Below are positions 28,344 to 38,567 of a DNA stretch of 64,000 nt, piece by piece (position 1 is the stretch's first letter; the number at the start of each line of letters is the position of its first letter). The stretch comes from Acidobacteriota bacterium (GTDB taxonomy: Bacteria; Acidobacteriota; Terriglobia; Acidiferrales; UBA7541): the NCBI GenBank assembly GCA_003225315.1, contig QHZD01000019.1, positions 124,001 through 188,000 on the forward strand. Direction: 5' to 3'. Both the position numbers and the translations under genes were made by a program. Under the pieces are notes generated by a model. It was not told the origin of the DNA. It made no database searches and worked only from the letters and a program-made list of their open reading frames with translations.

Positions 28344-28543
28344 AAGCGAATCACCGAGCAGCGGAAGAGTCAAAAGCCCCAGGCGCAAAGCCGACGCCCG
28401 GGGCACCCAGCGAGCGCACTGAAAAGCAATTTCGCGACTTGTTTGCGGCCGCCGGGTGGCGGTTGAGCCGCGTTATCCCCACGGCCGTTCCCGAGTCCAT
28501 CGTTGAAGGCGTTCCGGCCTGACGCCAAAGACCGATTCTTGCG

Positions 28544-29164
28544 CTACGGTTTTCCTTTTTGTTCTTTCTCAGCAGCTTCGATGATTTTGCGGAATTCCGC
28601 AACTGCGGGCACGTCTGGCGAACGCAGTCCGTTTTTGGCCATATAGTGCCAAACAGGAGTCCCATCGGGGCGCGGCCCCCGGCTGCCATTATAGACAAGG
28701 AAAACATCTTCAGGCGGCCCTGCTTCCATTTGCGCGTGAGGTTTTGTGTCTTGCGGTGTGGTTTGGGGAGCGCCAACCGGATGACCTTGTTGTGCACCAA
28801 TCCGAATGCTGTTGTCAGTTTGCTGAACAATGATGGGACGATCGTTGGTAGGCTCACCGCCAATCGTGGGTTGTACTAGTTTTTCAGAGCCCTTGCGAAC
28901 GGTAATGACTAAATCCGCGGGTTGGCCTTCCAAGACTGGCGTCAACCGGCCCCATTTCATCAATGCCTTCTCGACATCCTCTTGAGCAGTCTTGTTCGCC
29001 AGAGGAGAGGTCATAGAGGTACCCACGTCGGGATCGATAAGCACCAAGACAGTACGGGCCTTGAGAACGTAAGCCGGAAGCAAAATCTTTTTTTTGTCGC
29101 CGGCGATTGCCAGCGAACTAAATACGAGAAGCAGCAAGAACAAGACGCGCATGCGAACAAGCAT
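28544..29164 (-). CDS. Hypothetical secreted protein
   Basis: Signal peptide MLVRMRVLFLLLLVFSSLAIAGDKKK; conserved-looking body; family not recognised. Confidence 0.7.
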   Translation of the reverse strand: MLVRMRVLFLLLLVFSSLAIAGDKKKILLPAYVLKARTVLVLIDPDVGTSMTSPLANKTAQEDVEKALMKWGRLTPVLEGQPADLVITVRKGSEKLVQPTIGGEPTNDRPIIVQQTDNSIRIGAQQGHPVGAPQTTPQDTKPHAQMEAGPPEDVFLVYNGSRGPRPDGTPVWHYMAKNGLRSPDVPAVAEFRKIIEAAEKEQKGKP

Positions 29165-29230
29165 TACAACCTCCATGCGGCAAACACACTTGAGCATTGT
29201 AGACCGCTGCGATGGAGATGGATAGTCGCC

Positions 29231-30070
29231 TCAAGTCCCAAGGAGGTTCGGCTGCAACCGAGAGTAGCCGTGCTCGTGTGCCCAGAGGGTGAGGGGAATG
29301 GCGGCGAGGTCGTCAACGAGAGGGATGGCGTGGCCGTCTTTGGTGAGGTCGACTGTGGTGAGGAAAAACTTGCAGGTGTCACAGGCTTCGACGCGGATGT
29401 GGGGCAACTGCTCCGCGACGTAGACCGGCAGCTTGCCTTCCTCTTCTTCGCCGCACGTGGAGCAGAAAATCCGGCGAAATTCCCATTCCTGCGAGCAAAA
29501 GGAACAGAGCAGGAAGCGTTTTCCGCTGTCGCCTTCCACTCGCAGCACACCCATGAGCGGGCGCGCGCCACACAAGGGACAAACCCGCACCGTGATGACC
29601 ATGGGAGGCTTCGGCGTCATGGCCGCGCGGAATTCGGCATAAGGCTGCAGGAACGCTCGCGCAAGGAACTGCGCGAACGCCCCGATTTGCTGGTCGTACT
29701 TGCCCTTGCCGCCATATTCCCAATACGCTTCGAGGCTCGCAATCCAGGAATCCGTCGGCAGCAGGGACATTTGGCGCGCGGATTCGCGGAGAGCTGCGGG
29801 CGCGTGCTGTTCAATCACGGAGAGAAAACCGCGGAAGTGGGGAAGGAGCACGGTGAGATCGAGCGAATCTCTTATTTCGGCTGCAGGCGTGCCGCTTGCC
29901 TTCATTCCACCCGAAGAGGCGATACTGGGGCGGAGGGTTTTTTGAAAAGCCGCGACGTGTTTGTAGAAATTCAGAAACTCGGAGGCGAAAGAGTATTCGG
30001 AGGATAAGCGCGCGGCACGCCGGAGGCGTGCGTCGTGCTCGGTTCCAGCGGTTTGTGTAGTAGAAGCCAT
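29231..30070 (-). CDS. fdhE: Formate dehydrogenase accessory protein FdhE
   Basis: Zinc CxxC motifs (RVCPLCGARP, CSFCSQEWEFRRIFCSTCGEEEE, VEACDTCK) and operon context. Start at MASTTQTAG. Confidence 0.88.
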   Translation of the reverse strand: MASTTQTAGTEHDARLRRAARLSSEYSFASEFLNFYKHVAAFQKTLRPSIASSGGMKASGTPAAEIRDSLDLTVLLPHFRGFLSVIEQHAPAALRESARQMSLLPTDSWIASLEAYWEYGGKGKYDQQIGAFAQFLARAFLQPYAEFRAAMTPKPPMVITVRVCPLCGARPLMGVLRVEGDSGKRFLLCSFCSQEWEFRRIFCSTCGEEEEGKLPVYVAEQLPHIRVEACDTCKFFLTTVDLTKDGHAIPLVDDLAAIPLTLWAHEHGYSRLQPNLLGT

Positions 30071-30139
30071 CTCATAAATACGTCTGAGGGCCGAAACACT
30101 ATCTTCAGGGGCTAAAAGCCCAATAACAGCGGCTTTAAC

Positions 30140-30159
30140 GTCGGAGCTAAAGCTCCGAC
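30140..30159. repeat. Intergenic palindrome GTCGGAGCT-AA-AGCTCCGAC between fdhC-like gene and fdhE
   Basis: Perfect 9-bp arms with a 2-nt centre. Confidence 0.5.
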
Positions 30160-30191
30160 CTCCTGAAGTGCATCCATGAGACAGACGCTTG

Positions 30192-30854
30192 TCATTTGCG
30201 CGGCGTGGACGATTGGCCGACGATTTCCTTATACCAGCCGGGATGGTAACGCTTGGCGAAGGCGATGGAAACATCGCCGCGAATGACCGAGCCAAAGGCA
30301 CCGCGCTCCGCGAACACACCCATATAAACGTGAATCAGGAACAGGCCAACGGTGAAAAGCGCCGCCGCGGGATGAATGAGAACGGAAATATAGCGCAAGA
30401 AGCGAAGGTTCCACGGGATGTACTCCGGGAACCACAGCACGACGCCGGTGGCAAGCAGCGCCACGGCGCTCCAGAAAAATCCCCAGAAGAGAAATTTTTG
30501 TCCCGCGTTGTAGCGTCCCGCAGGCGGCATCTTGTCGTCCTGATTGGTGCTGTAATAGCGGACCGCTTTCCACCAGGCTTTGTCCACGTCGGTGTGTTTC
30601 ATCTGCGGCGCCCACATGACGTACATGTTCCAGACCGCCGCGAAAAAAATGAGTCCAGCCCAGGGATGCAGCATGCGAGAGACAGGAGCTCCGCCCAGGA
30701 TTACGGCGACCCAGAAGAGCCACGGCGACCAAAACGCGAGCCCGGTGGCCAGCAGATAAAGGTACGCAACGGCTGCTACCCAGTGCGTCAATCTTTCCTT
30801 CAGCGCGTACCGAAGGACGTGCCCGTGAGGAATAATCTGTTCGGATGTGCTCAC
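30192..30854 (-). CDS. fdhC: Formate dehydrogenase cytochrome b556 (gamma) subunit
   Basis: Four hydrophobic helices with conserved His; HPWAGLIFFAAVWNMYVMW; YNAGQKFLFWGFFWSAVALLATGVVLWFPEYIPW. Confidence 0.88.
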   Translation of the reverse strand: MSTSEQIIPHGHVLRYALKERLTHWVAAVAYLYLLATGLAFWSPWLFWVAVILGGAPVSRMLHPWAGLIFFAAVWNMYVMWAPQMKHTDVDKAWWKAVRYYSTNQDDKMPPAGRYNAGQKFLFWGFFWSAVALLATGVVLWFPEYIPWNLRFLRYISVLIHPAAALFTVGLFLIHVYMGVFAERGAFGSVIRGDVSIAFAKRYHPGWYKEIVGQSSTPRK

Positions 30855-31744
30855 GGTTTTCCTCCTGGATTGATGTCTTCTTCCTCACGCGCCTTCGGGC
30901 CGTAGCGCAGATAGTGCACGAAGAGGCCGATCAATCCCCCAACCATCGCAACGTTGCCGAGCCACTTCAGCGGGCCTTTCCACAGCTTTACGGTCCACGG
31001 GACGTGGGGATCTTTCGGAAGACCGCCATAAATTTCCGGCTTGGTCGCGTCATGCAGAACATAAATCACGCCGGTGCCGCCAACGCCCGGAGGATCGTAG
31101 ACGCCAGCGTTCGGGAAATGCGAATGCTCGCGAAGCTGCTTCGCGCGCTTGCCGGCGAGGTCTAGCATGTCGTCCTTGGTGCCGAAGTGCAGGCAGCCCG
31201 TCGGGCAGGACTTGATGCACGCCGGCTCGAGCCCTTCGCTCACGCGATCCGTGCAAAGCGTGCACTTGAAAACGCGATGCGTCTTCGGGTTCATCTTCGG
31301 AATGTCAAACGGGCATCCGGTGATGCAGTAGCCGCAGCCGATGCAATTGGCCTGCTGGAAATCGACGATGCCGTTGGTGTACTGGATGATGGCACCGTCC
31401 GCGGGACAAGCCGCCAGGCAGCCGGGCTCGGCACAGTGCATGCACTGGTTTTTGCGCATGAGCCACATTAGCGAGCCGTCTTCTTCGCGAACATGCTCGT
31501 TGAAGAGAATCAGGTTCCAGTAATTCCAGCGCGTTTCCGGCATCGTCTGGTACGTGTTGTCGAAAACCGTTTCGCCGAATGGAAGGTCGTTCCACTCCAT
31601 GCAGGCCACTTCGCAGGCCTTGCAGCCGATGCAGGTCGTAGTGTCAATGAGCTTGCACACGGTGTATTCGCGCTGCGTGTCTTCGCCGGGAACACTTCCG
31701 GCGTGGCCGGAAATTTTTTGAACGCGTAGTGTGGCTTGGCTCAT
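30851..31744 (-). CDS. fdhB: Formate dehydrogenase iron-sulfur (beta) subunit with C-terminal TM helix
   Basis: Four ferredoxin-type Cys clusters (CIGCKACEVAC, CMHCAEPGCLAACP, CIGCGYCITGCPF, CTLCTDRVSEGLEPACIKSCP). Confidence 0.93.
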   Translation of the reverse strand: MSQATLRVQKISGHAGSVPGEDTQREYTVCKLIDTTTCIGCKACEVACMEWNDLPFGETVFDNTYQTMPETRWNYWNLILFNEHVREEDGSLMWLMRKNQCMHCAEPGCLAACPADGAIIQYTNGIVDFQQANCIGCGYCITGCPFDIPKMNPKTHRVFKCTLCTDRVSEGLEPACIKSCPTGCLHFGTKDDMLDLAGKRAKQLREHSHFPNAGVYDPPGVGGTGVIYVLHDATKPEIYGGLPKDPHVPWTVKLWKGPLKWLGNVAMVGGLIGLFVHYLRYGPKAREEEDINPGGKP

Positions 31745-31752
31745 GGCATCCC

Positions 31753-34700
31753 CTACGCTCTCTCAACCTTTACGAGAAAACCTTTGAATTCCGGCGTGTA
31801 GGCATTGGGATCAACCACCGTGGGCGAAAGCAGGTTCGCAGGCGTGAGCGCCGTCTTGCCTTCATCTTCCGCGATGCCGCGGTAGCCCCAGTGAATGGGA
31901 ATTCCGATTTGATAAGTTTTCTTTCCATCGATCATCATCTGCTTGATGCGCTTGGTGACCATGGCCTTCGCAATGTAGGAGCCGCGGACGCTCGACACTT
32001 TCAATTTTTCGCCGCCGCGCAGCCCCATCTCTTCCGCCATCTCCACGGGAATCTCGACGAACGGTTCCGGGACGAGCTGGACGTTCATGGGATTATTTTT
32101 GGTCCAATAATGGTAATGCTCCGTCAAGCGATACGTGGTGCAGACCACGGTGTAGCCGTCTTTCGGGGTGCCGTACTTGTCGTCTGGCGTTTTAAACCTC
32201 TTGACTACCGGATTGTGCGTTTGCTGCGGGTGCAGGGGATTGTCGATGGGGCTCTCAATCGGCTCGTAAAATTCCGGGAAGGGACCGTCGGCGAACGCGC
32301 CGAGCGGCGCAAAAATCCGCCCCACGCCCTCCGGGTTCATGATGAACGGGCCCATGTGATCCTTGGGCTTGGAGTCGACCTTGAAGTCCGGCACGTCGTT
32401 GCCCACCCATTTTTGCGTGCTCTCGTTCCACCAGACTTGCCTTCGCGTTGGATCCCAGGGCTTGCCGTCGCCGTCGCATGACGCGCGGTTGTAGAGCACA
32501 CGGCGATTCGCAGGCCAGGACCACGCCCAGTTTTGATGAATGCCTAGGCCGGAGGGATCGCCGGCGTCACGACGCGCCGTCAGATTTCCGGCTTCAGTGT
32601 AAGAGCCGCAGTAAATCCAATTTCCGCAGGCGGTGGTGCCGTCGTCTTTTAGCCAAGCAAAGCCTGGAACCTGCTGGCCGGCTTTAAGCTGCACTTTCGT
32701 GGCAGGGTCTTCGGCGTCCACGAAAGTTTTTCCGTTGATTTCTTTCAGGACTTCGGCGAGCGAAGGATTCGAAGGATCGGTGTAATTCCAAGTCAGCTTT
32801 AGAACGGGATCGGGGAATTTTCCCGGATCTTTTTTGTAAAGCTCGCGCACCTTCAAGAAAATTTGGGCAACGATGGCCTGGTCCAGGCGGCAATCTCCAG
32901 GCATGGGCAGCGCGGCATTTTTCCACTGCAGCCATCGCGCGGAATTCGTGAAAGTGCCGTCTTTTTCCGCGAACCCCGCGCAGGGCAGACGGTAGACGGT
33001 TGTCTGGATTCTCTTCATCTCGTCGGTGGTGATTCCAGGCGACTTCCAGAATTCGCTGGTTTCGTCAGGATAGATTTCGCCCACGACGAGCCAGTCCGCT
33101 TTCTTGAGCGCTTCGATGTTCTTTCTTGAATCGGGGCCGATCGCGACCCCATTCATCCCAAAGGCAAAAAGACCTTTGAGGATGCCGTTGTACATGTTGT
33201 CCCACAGGTAGACCCACGAATAGTTGCGGTCCACTTTGGGAAGGTATTCGAACGCCCAATCGTTCTGTTTGGTAGCGGCATCGCCGTACATCGCCTTGAG
33301 GAAACTCACCGCGAACTTCGGCGTGTTGCCCCAGTAGTTGAAGGAATCCCATTTACCGGGTTTCGCCGGTTTTGGCGTGACGCGCTTGGCCCAGGCTTCA
33401 AACGAGATGTCCGCGGGCGTGGGCACTTTCAAATAGCCCGGCAAATTGTCGAAGATGCCCGCCATGTCCGTGGCGCCTTGAATGTTCGAATGCCCGCGCA
33501 AGGCATTCACGCCGCCGCCAGCGCGGCCAACGTTGCCGAGCAGCAATTGCAGCATGGCCGCGGTTCGAATGATTTGCGTGCCGAACGTATGGTGCGTCCA
33601 TCCGACGGCATAGATGATGGTCGCCGCTTTCTTCATGTCGCCGTTTTTGCGGACAGAGGTGAAGAGGTCCGCGGCCTTCTCGAATTGATCTTTCGGAATG
33701 CCGGTAATACGCTCGACCATCTCCGGCGTGTAGCGGCTGTAGTGCTTCTTCAGGAGTTGGAACACGCAATTCGGATTTTGCAGCGAAAAGTCGTACGCCA
33801 CTTTTTCAGGCAACGCGGGCGCAGGTGGCGGAGCCCCGTTCGAAGGATGCGCTACAGTCGCGTGCGCTTCAGGCACGGGCTTGCCGCTGGCGTCGCCGCC
33901 GGCGTAGTTCCAGCTCGATTTTTCGTAGGTTTGGGACTTGGCGTCGAAGCCGGAGAAAACGCCATCGGCTTCCGGCAGCTTGAAGCCATCTTTAACGATG
34001 AAAGCGGCGTTGGTGTAATTCAGCAGGTAGTCTTTTGCGATGCGGTTGTTCTCGATGGCGTAGCGAATCACTCCGCCGAGAAAGGCGATGTCCGCGCCGG
34101 CGCGAATCTGGCAGAAAAGATCCGCGACCGATGCGGTGCGCGTAAAGCGCGGATCCACCACAATCATTTTTGCGTTGCGATTGCGCTTTGCTTCGATGGC
34201 CCACTTGAAGCCGCAGGGATGATTCTCGGCAGGATTACCGCCCATGATGAGCATCATGTCGGTATTCTTAATGTCCACCCATCCATTGGTCATCGCCCCG
34301 CGTCCGAATGTTGGTCCCAAACTTGAGACCGTGGGGCCGTGTCAAACCCTGGCCTGGTTTTCCAAGTGCACGACCCCCAGGGCGCGCATGGATTTCACGA
34401 CTAAGTAATTGAATTCGTTGGTGTCCGTGCAACCGCCGGTCCACGCGATGGACTCGCAGCGGTTGACCGTGTGCCCCGCCGCATCTCTCTCGATAAACGT
34501 ATCGTCGCGGGTCTTCTTCACTTTCGCGGCGATTTCATTCAGGGCGTCGTCCCACGAAATATCTTCCCAATCCGTTCCGCCCGGCCGGCGTACCTGCGGT
34601 TTCAGCAATCGCCGCTCGTTTAAAATATCTTGCTCGAGTGACGCTCCCTTCGGACAGAGCGTTCCGCGATTGATGGGATGGTCCGGGTCGCCTTCCACGT

Positions 34701-34923
34701 GCACCACTTGCGGGGTCACGTTTTTCGCGCGGTCGCCGATGGTGTAGATGATGACGCCGCAGCTCACCGAGCAATAAGGGCAGGTCGAGCGAGTCTCGCT
34801 CGCACGCGCGATTTTCAGCGTGCGGAGTTGCGCAAAGGCGGGCTTCAAATCGAACCCAAAGACGGCGGCTGCAGCTCCGCCAACGGTCGTTATTTTAAAG
34901 AAATCACGGCGGGTAGGGTTCAT
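31753..34923 (-). CDS. fdhA: Formate dehydrogenase catalytic (alpha) subunit, Tat-exported, with in-frame TGA = probable selenocysteine
   Basis: The ORF track lists 34342..34923 (Tat signal MNPTRRDFFK, 4Fe-4S CPYCSVSCG) and 31753..34320 as separate ORFs. They are in the same frame, separated by one TGA in ...ENQARV-TGA-HGPTVSSLGPTFGRGAMTN. Confidence 0.93.
34313..34344 (-). promoter_or_regulatory. Sec UGA codon and bacterial SECIS-like hairpin
   Basis: TGA CACGGCCCCAC GGTCTCA-AGTT-TGGGACC: 7-bp stem (one GU), apical loop containing GU, 11 nt after the UGA. Confidence 0.85.
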
Positions 34924-35423
34924 GCTGAGCCCTCACCTGCGGGAGAATTAAGGTAGGGAAGTCCCCGCAGAACCTCCTTAATAAGACTTGCCAGCCAGTG
35001 TGTCAAGGATGATTTTGAAAAAACGGGAACGCCGCTGTAAGTGTAAGATTGTTAGTACCCAGAGGCCAGCGAGCGTTGCTCATCCGAATTCCCATGGTAT
35101 CTGGCAGACCAAACGAGATCGACGAATTTATCTTAGATGCGATTCGTCGAGACGAATAAGTCAAATATTTACCAACACTTAAGGAACGCACAAAAAAATG
35201 CGAAGCCTTGTCGATTTCGCGGCTCCTTGTTCGACGTATCAGCAGAAGGAGATACAGCCAAGAAGAGAGAAGGACTTCCGGAGGGCGACTTGACTCACGC
35301 AAAACCCGCCGTCCGAGATAGAATAGATGTGACTCCTATACCGCCTCCAACATCTGTTATTTTCAGACGGTGGAATTCGTAGGTAAGGGTGAATGTTCCC
35401 AACCAGGAGGGAACGGGGCGCTG

Positions 35424-36665
35424 ATGGCTAGTCCAGAAATTTCTGCAAAACCTGACCTTGGCACACTGCGCATCCATGATGGCCAGCGGAGCCAGTCGAA
35501 GATGGGCAAGCGCATCTTCTACGCGTCGATCCCCGTACTCATTTTCGCAGGCATTGTCGGGGCCGCTTATGCCTTTCGGAGCCAAAAGCCCATCGTTGAG
35601 GTTGCCGCCGCGGCGAAAGCGGACCCCGGCGGCCGACAGACACTGTTGAACGCCAGCGGCTATGTGACGCCGCGGCGGCGCGCCACGATTGCCGCGAAAA
35701 TAACCGGCCGTGTGACGGGCGTTTTCTTCGACGAAGGAACCCGCGTCGCGCAAGGCCAGTTGTTGGCGACGCTCGATGATTCCGATGCCAAACGCGCTCT
35801 GGACTCTGCCAAAGCCGATCGCGACGCCTCGCGGGCCGCTATAGCCGACTTGGAAGTGCAGCTCAAGAACGCGCAAATTGCGCTGCGCCGCGCGGAACAA
35901 CTGCAAAAGGCCGGCGTCCAGACGCAAGAAGCTCTGGACAACGCCACAACCAATGCCGACAGCTTGAAAGCGAAAATCGAGCTGGCCAAGCAACAGGTAG
36001 CTGCCGCCGAATCCCGAATTGCCGTCGCCCAGCAGGCTGTGGACAATTGCACGATTCGCGCTCCGTTCTCCGGCATTGTGGTTTCCAAGGACGCACAGGT
36101 CGGCGAAATGGTGTCGCCCATTTCCGCGGGCGGGGGCTTCACGCGTACAGGCATTGCCACCATCGTGGACATGCATTCGAATGAATTCGAAGTCGACGTC
36201 AACGAATCGTATATTGCCCGCGTTGAACCAGGACAAGACGTGAAAGCTGTTCTCGATGCTTATCCCGACCGGGAGATTCCCTCAAAGGTTCGCACGGTGA
36301 TTCCCTCGGCGGACCGCCAAAAGGCGACCGTCAAAGTGCGAATCTCGATCCCTAATCTGGAAAAATACAATTTTATTCTTCCTGACATGGGAGTGAAGGT
36401 GAGTTTCGAAGGCCCCCCGCAAGCAGCAGCTGCAAAGGGACCTGAAGCCTTGTCCTACGTTCCGAAGGGCGCGATTCGAACGGAAGGCGGCACTTCCTTT
36501 GTCTTTCTCGTGAAGGACGGAAAAGTCGAACGGCGCGCGGTCAGCGTTGGGTTGGATCGGGGTACGGACGTGGCGATTCTGGCAGGCGTAACTCCCGGCG
36601 ATTCGCTGGTAGTGAAAGGCCCCGAGAATTTGCGTAACGGCGATAAAGTCGAAATCCGGCAATAG
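35424..36665 (+). CDS. RND/MacA-type periplasmic adaptor (HlyD family)
   Basis: TM (IFYASIPVLIFAGIVGAAYAF), RATIAAKITGRVTGVFFDEGTRVAQGQLLATLDDSDA, CTIRAPFSGIVVSKDAQVGEMV. Confidence 0.92.
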   Translation: MASPEISAKPDLGTLRIHDGQRSQSKMGKRIFYASIPVLIFAGIVGAAYAFRSQKPIVEVAAAAKADPGGRQTLLNASGYVTPRRRATIAAKITGRVTGVFFDEGTRVAQGQLLATLDDSDAKRALDSAKADRDASRAAIADLEVQLKNAQIALRRAEQLQKAGVQTQEALDNATTNADSLKAKIELAKQQVAAAESRIAVAQQAVDNCTIRAPFSGIVVSKDAQVGEMVSPISAGGGFTRTGIATIVDMHSNEFEVDVNESYIARVEPGQDVKAVLDAYPDREIPSKVRTVIPSADRQKATVKVRISIPNLEKYNFILPDMGVKVSFEGPPQAAAAKGPEALSYVPKGAIRTEGGTSFVFLVKDGKVERRAVSVGLDRGTDVAILAGVTPGDSLVVKGPENLRNGDKVEIRQ

Positions 36666-36674
36666 GAGCAGAGA

Positions 36675-37418
36675 ATGATCCGAGTCGATGGTCGCGGTTT
36701 TTCTTCGAGTCTCATCCAAGTGCGCGGTTTGAATAAGACCTACAGCCGCGGCGGCGAGCAAATCCAGGTATTGCAAGGACTCAATCTCGATGTAGACAAG
36801 GGCGACTTTGTCGCTTTCATGGGCCCGAGCGGCTCGGGCAAGACTACGCTACTCAATCTCCTCGGCGGCCTGGATGTACCCTCTGCGGGCAGCATCACCG
36901 TTGACGGCGATGAAATCACGCATATGTCCGCCGGCAAGCTTACACACTGGCGCGCCCGCCACGTCGGTTTCATCTTTCAGATGTACAACCTTATTCCGGT
37001 GCTGACGGCATTCCAGAATGTTGAACTTCCCCTGCTCTTGACGAAACTTTCGAAGTCCGAGCGCCGCAAGCATGTGGAAACCGCTCTGGGAGTCGTCGGC
37101 CTCTCCGACCGCATGAACCACTACCCGCGGCAGCTTTCCGGCGGGCAGGAACAGCGCGTAACGATTGCTCGCGCCATCGTCTCCGATCCGACTTTCCTTC
37201 TATGCGACGAGCCCACCGGAGACCTGGACCGCAAGAGCGCGGATGAAATCATGGCGCTGATTGATGAGCTGGTCGGCAAGTACAACAAGACCATCCTGAT
37301 GGTAACGCACGACCCGGTTGTGGCCGCTCGCGCGCATACGACCCTCCATCTGGAGAAAGGCGTGCTTATCGAAGGCGGAAAATCCAGGCAGCCTGTAATG
37401 GCCGGAGGTGCAGCATGA
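36675..37418 (+). CDS. ABC transporter ATP-binding protein (MacB/LolD type)
   Basis: Walker A GPSGSGKTTLLNLLGG, signature LSGGQEQRVTIARAI, Walker B FLLCDEPTGDLD. Confidence 0.96.
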   Translation: MIRVDGRGFSSSLIQVRGLNKTYSRGGEQIQVLQGLNLDVDKGDFVAFMGPSGSGKTTLLNLLGGLDVPSAGSITVDGDEITHMSAGKLTHWRARHVGFIFQMYNLIPVLTAFQNVELPLLLTKLSKSERRKHVETALGVVGLSDRMNHYPRQLSGGQEQRVTIARAIVSDPTFLLCDEPTGDLDRKSADEIMALIDELVGKYNKTILMVTHDPVVAARAHTTLHLEKGVLIEGGKSRQPVMAGGAA

Positions 37419-38566
37419 AATACAGCCGACTCATCTTCGCCAATCTTTTTCGCAAGAAAGCCCGCCTCATTCTGACCATCGGCTCGTTTGCGGTAGCCCT
37501 GTTCCTTTTCACCTTCCTGGCAGTCGTGAAGAACGCCTTCAGCCGCGGCACGGAACTCGCCGGCGCAGACCGGCTAGTGATTATCAACCGGGCGGGGCTC
37601 ATTCAGACCATTCCGCTCGCGTATCGGGACAAGATTCTGACCATCCAAGGCGTCAAGGCGCTTACGCACAACAATTGGTTCGGCGGCGTCTATCAAGATG
37701 AGAAGAACTTCTTTCCCCAGTTTGTGATCGACCCCGAAAATCAGCGCCAGGTCATGACGGAGATGAAGGTTCCCGACGACCAGTGGAAGAACTTCGTAAA
37801 TGATCGTCAGGGCGCAGTTGTTGGCGCTGGGCTCGCGAAACGCTTTGGCTGGAAGATTGGCGACCGCATCCCCCTGAAAAACGCTCTCTATGGCCCCACC
37901 AAAACATGGGAGTTCAACCTGGAAGGCATTTACACCAACGACCACCCGGGCGGCGATGAGAGTCAGTTCTGGCTGCAATGGAAATACTTCGACGAAAACG
38001 TTCCTTCGGTCATAAAAGGTTCGATCGGCTGGTACGTATTGAAGCTCGACACCCCAGACGACGCCGTGCGGGTGGCCAAAGCCATTGACACGGAGTTTGC
38101 GAACTCATCCACGGAAACCAAGACGGAGACGGAATCAGCCTTCCAGGCGGGTTTTGCTAAGCAACTTGGAAATATCGAATTCCTGATTCTAACCATCGGC
38201 GGCGTGGTCTTTTTCACGTTGCTGTTGGTCACGGGCAACACCATGGCAATTTCGGTCAGGGAACGAACCAGCGAGCTGGCGGTGCTGAAGGCGATTGGAT
38301 TCACGGACCGGTTCGTGCTCTTTTTTGTGCTGGCGGAATCACTGGTGATTGCCTTGATCGGGGGACTGATCGGATTGGGCTTGGCGATACTGGCGATTCC
38401 GGCTGTGGGCGCCGCGCTCAATGGCCTGATGCCCCCATTGCTTCTGTCTGCCGTCATGTTGTTGATTGGACTGGGATTCGCTCTGCTGGTCGGAGCTGCC
38501 AGCGGATTGCTGCCGGGTCTCGGCGCCATGCGCCTGCGCGTGGTTGATGCGTTGAGGAGGGTCTGA
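37415..38566 (+). CDS. ABC transporter permease (FtsX/MacB family)
   Basis: N-terminal TM, periplasmic domain, C-terminal 3-TM FtsX (TMAISVRERTSELAVLKAIGFTD). Confidence 0.93.
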   Translation: MKYSRLIFANLFRKKARLILTIGSFAVALFLFTFLAVVKNAFSRGTELAGADRLVIINRAGLIQTIPLAYRDKILTIQGVKALTHNNWFGGVYQDEKNFFPQFVIDPENQRQVMTEMKVPDDQWKNFVNDRQGAVVGAGLAKRFGWKIGDRIPLKNALYGPTKTWEFNLEGIYTNDHPGGDESQFWLQWKYFDENVPSVIKGSIGWYVLKLDTPDDAVRVAKAIDTEFANSSTETKTETESAFQAGFAKQLGNIEFLILTIGGVVFFTLLLVTGNTMAISVRERTSELAVLKAIGFTDRFVLFFVLAESLVIALIGGLIGLGLAILAIPAVGAALNGLMPPLLLSAVMLLIGLGFALLVGAASGLLPGLGAMRLRVVDALRRV

Positions 38567-38567
38567 A

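Noticed and set aside
28922-30007. 361-aa plus-strand ORF
   Set aside because: Antisense to fdhE and the adjacent secreted protein; FdhE zinc motifs identify the true strand.
33478-34326. 282-aa plus-strand ORF
   Set aside because: Antisense to fdhA.
31753-34923. Interpretation of fdhA as a pseudogene or two genes because of the internal stop
   Set aside because: The stop is TGA at the known Sec position with a SECIS-like hairpin and no frameshift; both parts are otherwise intact.
35033-35370. Possible small or decayed gene upstream of the HlyD-family gene (VPRGQRALLIRIPMVSGRPNEIDEFILDAIRRDE then stop, continuing in frame)
   Set aside because: Short, interrupted by a stop, no recognisable motif; may simply be the divergent promoter region of fdhA and the efflux operon.
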